A DNA stretch of 64,000 bases from contig CAVWQV010000008.1 of NCBI GenBank assembly GCA_963757115.1, forward strand, positions 310,001 through 374,000. Direction: 5' to 3'. Both the position numbers and the translations under genes were made by a program. The notes under the pieces are model-generated. The model saw only the letters and a program-made list of their open reading frames with translations, searched no databases and had not been told where the DNA came from. Positions 37,638-44,100 of this stretch are shown piece by piece (within the stretch, counting starts at the first letter, position 1; every line of letters starts with the position of its first letter). The stretch is from CAVWQV01 sp963757115. Its GTDB lineage: Bacteria; Pseudomonadota; Alphaproteobacteria; Acetobacterales; Acetobacteraceae.

Positions 37638-37997
37638 CTAGGGACCCTTAACGCTGAACGGCACGTCGCCGCGGGTGATGTGCCCGTCTACGGCCAGCAC
37701 CTGCCAGCGCACGACGTAGTCGCCGGGCTTGAGCGCCGCCTCGGTGCGGAGGATGTCGGACGGGGTGTCGGGCGCGATCGGCAGCACGGACTGGCTCGCG
37801 TCGGGCGCGGTGAGGGTGAGCCGGGAACGGCCGTGGTCGATCCGGCTGTTGAAGCGGAACTCCATCGACACCGGCCCGGGAACGGCCGCACCCCCAGCCT
37901 CCGGCTGGCTCGCCAGAAGGATGGCGTGCGCCTCAGCCCAGCCAGGGCAGACGAGGGGGGACAGGAGAGCGACGGCGAGCAGGAGGGTTGGGCGCAA
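37638..37997 (-). CDS. copC: CopC-family periplasmic copper-binding protein
   Basis: 119 residues: signal peptide (LLLAVALLSPLVCPGWAEA) then mature start HAILLAS, giving an N-terminal His. With VDGHITRG (Asp and His two apart near the C-terminus) this forms the CopC copper(II) histidine-brace pattern. It carries periplasmic copper, usually to CopD. It is the first gene of the minus-strand run that continues to the MFS exporter at 28077. The 104 bp to the divergent thioesterase start should hold the run's main promoter. Intact. Confidence 0.9.
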   Translation of the reverse strand: MRPTLLLAVALLSPLVCPGWAEAHAILLASQPEAGGAAVPGPVSMEFRFNSRIDHGRSRLTLTAPDASQSVLPIAPDTPSDILRTEAALKPGDYVVRWQVLAVDGHITRGDVPFSVKGP

Positions 37998-38101
37998 CGG
38001 CTGCTCCGGACGGTTTCGGGCGGGCGTCTAGCCCAGTGGACGGCGCGCGGCAAACACGGTCTAGTCGGGCGGGTGTCTCGCCTGAACGAGCCACGTCCCG
38101 C

Positions 38102-38536
38102 ATGACCCGCACCCCGCCCGGCACCCGCGCCGGCTACCGGCACTTCCATTTGATCACGACGCGATGGATGGACAACGACGCCTTCCGCCACGTCAACAAC
38201 GTGAACTACTTCTCCTTCTTCGACACCGCCGTGACCTATTGGGAGATGACCCACGCCGGCATCGACCTGCTGGGCGGGCCGCTGCGTTGCGTGGTGGCGG
38301 AAGTGCACTGCCGATATCACAGCTCCGTGGCGTTCCCCGACCGGCTCGAGGTCGGGCTGCGAGTGGCGCGGGTCGGCGGCAGTTCGATCCGCTACGAGTT
38401 GGCGGTGTTCCGGGAAGGCGAGGACGCCGCGGCGGCGGAAGGACACTTCATCCACGTGCTGGTGGAGAGCGACACCCAGCGCCCGCGCCCGATCCCGGAC
38501 GCGATGCGCGAACGATTGCAAGCGATCGCGATCTGA
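38102..38536 (+). CDS. acyl-CoA thioesterase, 4HBT hot-dog family
   Basis: 144 residues from ATG 38102 (MTRTPPGTRAGYRHFHLITT). The hot-dog fold motif RWMDNDAFRHVNNVNYFSFF carries the catalytic Asp of the 4-hydroxybenzoyl-CoA/YbgC type, followed by VAEVHCRYHSSVAFPDRLEV. It hydrolyses an acyl-CoA thioester; chain preference unknown. It is followed after 18 bp by the SDR and then the amidase, forming a three-gene operon. Intact. Confidence 0.87.
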   Translation: MTRTPPGTRAGYRHFHLITTRWMDNDAFRHVNNVNYFSFFDTAVTYWEMTHAGIDLLGGPLRCVVAEVHCRYHSSVAFPDRLEVGLRVARVGGSSIRYELAVFREGEDAAAAEGHFIHVLVESDTQRPRPIPDAMRERLQAIAI

Positions 38537-38554
38537 TCGCAGGGAGGAACGACA

Positions 38555-39337
38555 ATGGATCTCGGTTTGCGGGGCCGCAAGGCGATCGTCTGCGCCGCCA
38601 GCAAGGGGCTCGGGCGCGCCTGCGCCTTGTCGCTCGCTCGCGAGGGGGTGGAGCTGGTGATCACGGCGCGCACGCGCGAAACGCTCGAGACTACTGCCGA
38701 GGAGATCAAGCGTGAAACCGGCGCAACCGTAACCGCCGTCCCCGGCGATATCGCGACTGAAGCCGGGCGGGCAGCCGCACTCGCCGCGTGCCCTAGCCCC
38801 GACATCCTGGTCAACAACGCGGGCGGCCCGCCGCGCGGCGACTTCCGCGATTGGGGCCGCGAGGAATGGATCGCCGCCATCGACGCCAACATGCTGGCGC
38901 CGATTTTTATGATAAAGGCAGTCGTTGACGGCATGGCCGAGCGTCGCTTCGGCCGCATCGTCAACATCACCTCGGGCTCCGTTAAGTCGCCGATCCCGGA
39001 GCTCGGCATGAGCAACGGGGCGCGCGCCGGGTTGACGGGCTTCGTCGCGGGACTCGCGCGGCAAATGGCGCGGCACAACGTCACCATCAACAACCTGCTT
39101 CCCGGCCCGTTCCTCACCGACCGACTGCGCGGCGGCGCTGCGGAGGCAGCCCGCAAGTCGAACCGGCACGTGGACGAGATCATCGCCGAACGGGCCAAGA
39201 ACTCGCCGGCCGGGCGGGTCGGGGATCCGGCGGAGTTCGGGGACGCCTGCGCGTTCCTGTGCGCCGCCTCCTCCGGGTTTATCGTCGGGCAGAACCTCCT
39301 GCTCGACGGCGGTGCCTTCAACTCCTCGATGGGCTGA
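38555..39337 (+). CDS. SDR-family protein lacking the usual Tyr/Lys pair
   Basis: 260 residues, intact, with GGGAGG 7 nt before the ATG. The Rossmann motif is variant: CAASKGLGRACALSLAREG instead of TGxxxGIG; NNAGGPPRGD (NNAG) and NITSGSVKSPIPELG (Ser) follow. Where YxxxK is expected it has SNGAR, so Tyr becomes Ser and Lys becomes Arg, as in some SDR sublineages annotated as 3-oxoacyl-ACP-reductase-like. A C-terminal GFIVGQNLLLDGGAF is standard. Whether it is catalytic is unknown. Confidence 0.85.
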   Translation: MDLGLRGRKAIVCAASKGLGRACALSLAREGVELVITARTRETLETTAEEIKRETGATVTAVPGDIATEAGRAAALAACPSPDILVNNAGGPPRGDFRDWGREEWIAAIDANMLAPIFMIKAVVDGMAERRFGRIVNITSGSVKSPIPELGMSNGARAGLTGFVAGLARQMARHNVTINNLLPGPFLTDRLRGGAAEAARKSNRHVDEIIAERAKNSPAGRVGDPAEFGDACAFLCAASSGFIVGQNLLLDGGAFNSSMG

Positions 39338-39342
39338 TACGA

Positions 39343-40791
39343 ATGGCTGAACTCGCCTTCTCCTCCGCAATCACCTTGGCGTCCGCCGTCCGGAGCGGCC
39401 AGATCGGCTGCCTCGAACTGCTCGACCACTACATCGAGCGCGTCGAGCGATTGGACGCACGGCTCAACGCCGTGGTGGTGCGCGACTGGGAGCGGGCGCG
39501 CAAGCGTGCCCGGGCACTCGACGGCGAGAATCGGGATGAGGGAGCCGGCCCGCTGCACGGCGTGCCGATGACGGTGAAGGAAAGCTACGACCTCGCCGGG
39601 CTGCCGACCACTTGGGGGTTCGAGAACCGGCGCAACCACCGGGCCGCGACGGACGCCCTCGCCGTGGCACGGTTGGAGGCGGCGGGGGCCGTCGTGTTCG
39701 GCAAGACCAACGTGCCGGTCGGACTGGGCGACTGGCAAAGCTACAACCCGATCTACGGCACGACCAACAACCCGTGGAACGTGGACCACTCGCCCGGCGG
39801 CTCCTCGGGCGGGTCGGCGGCGGCGCTCGCGGCGGGCTTGACCGGCTTCGAGATCGGCAGCGACATCGCCGGCTCCATCCGCGTCCCCGCGGCGTTCTGC
39901 GGCGTGTATGGCCACAAGCCGACCTGGGCGCTGCTGCCGCCGCGCGGACACGCGCTGTTCGAGGCGGCCGCTATCACGGATATCTCCGCGATCGGGCCGC
40001 TGACCCGCTCGGCGGACGACCTCGCTCTCGGCCTTGACCTGCTCGGCCGGCCGGACGAGGCAGAAACGGCGCTGAGCTTGAACTTGCCCGCGCCTCGGTT
40101 GTCGAGCCTCCGCGAGCTGCGGGTTGCGGTCTGGGCCGAGCAGCCCGGGCAAGCGACCGATCCGGAAGTAACCGCCCTGCTCGGCGAGGTCGCAGGCTTC
40201 CTTCGCCGCGCTGGAGCCGAAGTCAGCAGCACCGCCCGCCCCACATTCGATCCGACGGAAGCGTTCCATCTCTTCTGTCGGCTGTTGAACGCAGCGTTGA
40301 GCGGCCGGATGGACGACGCGAAGATCGCGGCAATGCGGGAGGCTGCCAAGGGCTACGCCCCGGATGACATGAGCGCGGACGCGATCATGGCCCGGACCGC
40401 CGACATGACGCACCGCGAATGGCTCGCGCTGCACGAGCGCCGCCATCAGATCAGGCGGGCCTGGGGCACCTTCTTCCAAAGCTGGGACGTGCTGCTTTGT
40501 CCCGCGTTCGCGACCGCGGCGCTGCCGCATCGCCAGGACGGGGCCAGCTTCGAGCGCCGGGTGACAGTGGGTGGCCGGGAGTTCCACTACAACGACCTGA
40601 TGTTCTGGCCCGGCCTCGTCGGCGCTTTCCACCTCCCTTCGACGAGCGCACCGATCGGCTTCACCAAGGCGGGTCTACCGGTCGGGATGCAGGTCGTGGG
40701 GCCGCTCTACGGCGACCGGACCACGATTGCGGTGGCCAGACTGCTGGAGAAGGAATGGCACGGCTTCGTGCCGCCGCCCGGGTGCGATTAA
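39343..40791 (+). CDS. amidase signature-family hydrolase
   Basis: 482 residues from ATG 39343, five bases after the SDR stop. The Ser-cisSer-Lys triad is visible: Lys in PMTVKESYDLAG, cis-Ser in HSPGGSSGGSAAALAAGL and nucleophile Ser in GSDIAGSIRVPAAFCGVYGH. The family hydrolyses amides including acylamides and nitrile-derived amides; substrate not determined. It has an odd neighbour set (thioesterase, SDR) that hints at a fatty acyl-amide or CoA-ligated substrate, but this is inference. Intact. Confidence 0.92.
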   Translation: MAELAFSSAITLASAVRSGQIGCLELLDHYIERVERLDARLNAVVVRDWERARKRARALDGENRDEGAGPLHGVPMTVKESYDLAGLPTTWGFENRRNHRAATDALAVARLEAAGAVVFGKTNVPVGLGDWQSYNPIYGTTNNPWNVDHSPGGSSGGSAAALAAGLTGFEIGSDIAGSIRVPAAFCGVYGHKPTWALLPPRGHALFEAAAITDISAIGPLTRSADDLALGLDLLGRPDEAETALSLNLPAPRLSSLRELRVAVWAEQPGQATDPEVTALLGEVAGFLRRAGAEVSSTARPTFDPTEAFHLFCRLLNAALSGRMDDAKIAAMREAAKGYAPDDMSADAIMARTADMTHREWLALHERRHQIRRAWGTFFQSWDVLLCPAFATAALPHRQDGASFERRVTVGGREFHYNDLMFWPGLVGAFHLPSTSAPIGFTKAGLPVGMQVVGPLYGDRTTIAVARLLEKEWHGFVPPPGCD

Positions 40792-40846
40792 CTCCGGCCG
40801 GAGGCGGCCTGCTGCTGCTCGGAGGTTGCCCAACTCTTTCCGAATA

Positions 40847-40865
40847 GTAAATGTTCGTTAACCAT
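40847..40865. promoter_or_regulatory. CtrA-box-like motif upstream of the 41114 gene
   Basis: GTAA-N7-TTAACCAT (40847-40865) lies in an AT-rich stretch 250 bp before the large gene. CtrA in alphaproteobacteria binds TTAA-N7-TTAA, often followed by CC; here three of four bases match on the left and all on the right. If real it would tie the surface protein to cell-cycle or motility control. The rest of 40792-41113 holds only the small ORF listed next. Confidence 0.35.
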
Positions 40866-40922
40866 TCTTCAACCATAGGTGTTGTTTAAAGGGCGGGATC
40901 CTTCAGGACAGAACGTCGCGGG

Positions 40923-41117
40923 ATGTCGACCACGATCACCGTCACCGGGACGTCAGGTGAGCTAAACCGGGGGTCCCCCCATCGCGAGGAGCCGGACTTG
41001 CCCAGCCGATCGCCGATGCGATCGGACCGGCTCCGGCGACGCTCCATACGTGCCATCGCGTCTTCGGGGCCATCAACCCGGATGTCGTCGCTACTCGTCA
41101 AATCTCAGCAAGCATGA
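40923..41117 (+). CDS. possible 64-residue leader ORF overlapping the large gene
   Basis: A 64-residue frame beginning MSTTITVTGTSGELNRGSP ends at a TGA overlapping the ATG of the large gene (ATGA at 41114-41117). The rest is Arg/Ser-rich with no recognised family. The ATGA junction suggests translational coupling. Alternatively the start is the true N-terminus of the large gene split by an indel, as happens often in this window. An opposite-strand frame (40886-41101) covers the same DNA. Weak support. Confidence 0.25.
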   Translation: MSTTITVTGTSGELNRGSPHREEPDLPSRSPMRSDRLRRRSIRAIASSGPSTRMSSLLVKSQQA

Positions 41118-44100
41118 ACGCGGGCAGCCCGAACGCGGCCAACAGGCTGCGCTTGGGCTCGCGCAACGGATGGAGCTTTCGTTTGGAACTTCACGTGCAA
41201 GATGACCGCGAACTGTTTCCGTCGCTCGACGGCGGCGCGCTCGGCCGCACCGCCTCGCCACCGCCTGGGTTGGATAAGCGATGGGCGCGCGAAACAGGCC
41301 CCGTCGCCCCGTCGGACGCGACGCTGCAACTCGTCTTCATCGACGCTTCGGTGCCCGATCGCGAGGCGCTCCTGGCGGGCCTGGCACCGGTCGCGCGCGC
41401 CCACGTGGTCGACCCGGGGCGGGACGGGCTGTCGCAGATTGCCGAGGTCCTGAAGCAAGCCGGCGCCGTTGCTGCCGTCTCGATCATCGCGCACGGCGCG
41501 CAAGGCGAACTCAGGCTCGGCTCGAGCACCCTGACATCCGACACGATCGACGCGCATCGGGCGGCGCTGCGGGCGATCGGCCGCGCGATGGGCCAAGCTG
41601 CCGACCTGCTCCTTTACGGCTGCAACGTCGGAGCAGGCGCGATCGGGCGCAAATTCGTCGACGACATCGCGGCGACGACCGGCGTCACGGTCGCGGCGGC
41701 GTCCCACGTGGTGGGCCGCGCCGCCGCCGACGCGGGCTGGAACCTCGACGTGCGGACCGGCACCCTGAACGCGCCGGCGGTACTGAACAAGGCATCGCTG
41801 GACGCCTACGCCCATGCGCTCGCGGTCAACGACCCGCCGGGCGGCCTGCCGATCAACGTAACCAGTTTCTCCGGCGGCGGCGGGTTCCGGACCAGCGGCA
41901 ACGCCAAGGTGTCGACCGGCGGCGTCCTGCAACTCACCAATTCCGCGACGTTCCAGAACGGGATCGCGGTCTACGGGACGCCGTTCCCGTCGAGCGCCGG
42001 GATCTCCGTTCAGTTCACCTACTACTCTGGTGGCGGCACCGGAGCCGATGGCCTTTCGTTTTTCCTCATCAACGCCGATGCCGCGGGCGCCGCGTCCAAC
42101 ATCCAGCCCGGCGCATATGGCGGTGGCCTCGGCTATTCCGACGATGGCCAGGCCGGCATCACGGACGGCTTTCTTGGGCTCGGCTTCGACTCATGGGGCA
42201 ACTACTCGGCGGTCGACCGCGGTCAAAGCGGGGTCGCGAAGCTGCCGAATGAAATCGCCGTTCGGGGACAGGGAAACGGCACCAGCGGTTACTCGCTGCT
42301 GACCGGCGTTAACTATGCGCCAGGGATCGACGGCACGCGGACGGTGAAGGTCAACCTCGTTAAGGTGGACAGCACGCACGAGCTGCTCAGCGTGTTCATG
42401 AGCGCCGACGGTGGGAATACCTTTCAAGAAGTCATTACCAACAAGGCGATCAACCAGGCGCTGCCGAACAACTTCTACCTTGGTTTCGCGGGGAGCTCAG
42501 GCGGCTCGACCGACATCCACCAGATCAACAACGTTTCGGTGACGCTTCCGGTCGACCTCCAGGTATCCGCCGCGAAGGTGAACTACCCGAACCCGTTCGA
42601 CGCTCAGACCTTTACCCTCCAGCCGGGTGATGCGTTCAGCTACAGTTACACCCTGAAGAACAACGGGCCGAACGGTTCATCGCAGATCACGCTGCAGGAC
42701 ACGCTCCCGTCGATCGTCACTCCGTCGAGCGTGCATTGGACGGTCCAGGACGACCTTCATCCGGCAAGCAGCCCGGAGACTGGGACCGGCAACATCAATC
42801 TCAGCAACATCAACCTGTCGAGCGGCGACACTGCGACCGTCACTGTCTTCGGGGCAATCAGCGCCTCGGCCCCGAGCGGCAACGCCGATCACGTCGTCTC
42901 GGCTACGCCCGGTGCCGCGTTCAGCTTCCTGACGCCCTCCAGCGGCCTTGTCCCGCTCGCGGTCGGGTCGCCGTACGTCTACCTGACGGGCGTCGCCGCG
43001 TCGGCGACCACGACCGACGAGGCGTCCGTCCTGCCGTTCTCCTCGGTGCTGACCGCCGATCCCCATCCCAACCCGACCATCAGCGCCGCCATCACCCTGG
43101 CGAACGCTTCCGGGTCGGCTACGGACGCCGACGGCTCGTTGACCGGCAGCGGCCTGACCAAGACCGGCGTGGGAACCTATTCCCTGGCCGCCGCCGACCC
43201 CGCCACCCTCGACGCCGAACTGCAAGCCCTCAGCTTCACGCCGACCGCGCATCAAGTGGCGCCCGGCGGCAGTGTCGCAACCACGTTCACGCTCAGCCTG
43301 TCCGACGGATTGGTCGCTCCGACCGTCAGCGCAACCACGATCACCGCGACGGCGGTGAAGGATCTGCCGACCATCACGGGAACGACCAGCGGCCAAGCCA
43401 TAACGGATGCCGGGACGGTCAAGCCGCTGTCCGGTATCTCGATAGGCGACGTCGACTTCGGCCAAACCGAGACGGTGACGGTGAAGCTGTCAGCCGCGGC
43501 GAACGGCACGCTGTCCGATCCGAACGCGGGCTCGGACGGCAGCAGCTACAATGCTGTCACGGGCACCTACACCGTTGGCGGCACGGCCGCGGCCGTCACC
43601 ACGGCGCTGCGCGGGCTCGTGTTTACGCCGACTGCGCACCAGGTGGCGCCCGGCGGGACGGTGTCGACCACGTTCAACGTGACGGACGCGGACACCGCCG
43701 GCGCCAGCGTTTCCAACACCACCACCACCGTCCGCGCCACGGCGCAGAACACCGCGCCTGCGGTGACCGGGCTGCCGCAAAGTGAGAGCGGGACAGACGT
43801 CGCGAGCCTCGCCCCATTCGGGGGGGTGGTGGTGACGGACCCCGACCTCGGGGCGGCTGACAGCGCCAGCATCGCCCTGACCAGCGCTGGCGTTCCGACC
43901 GACGCCGACGGCGTGCTGACTGGGTCCGGCCTGACCCAGACGGGCCCCGGCATCTACACGCTGGCCGCCGCCGACCCCGCCAGTCTGACCGCCGAGTTGC
44001 AGGCACTGCGCTTCACCCCGACCGCGAACCAGGTCGCGCCGGGAGGAAGCGTTTCCACCGCGCTCGACCTGACGGTTTCCGACGGGGCCGCGGCGACCAC

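Noticed and set aside
36132..38105. 657-codon plus-strand frame opposite copD and copC
   Set aside because: Arg/Gln/His-rich shadow of two clear membrane/periplasmic genes.
38392..40632. 746-codon minus-strand frame over the thioesterase, SDR and amidase genes
   Set aside because: Crosses three well-supported plus-strand genes; no family features.
40886..41101. 71-codon minus-strand frame upstream of the fusion gene
   Set aside because: Charged, without family features, and antisense to the region expected to be a promoter.
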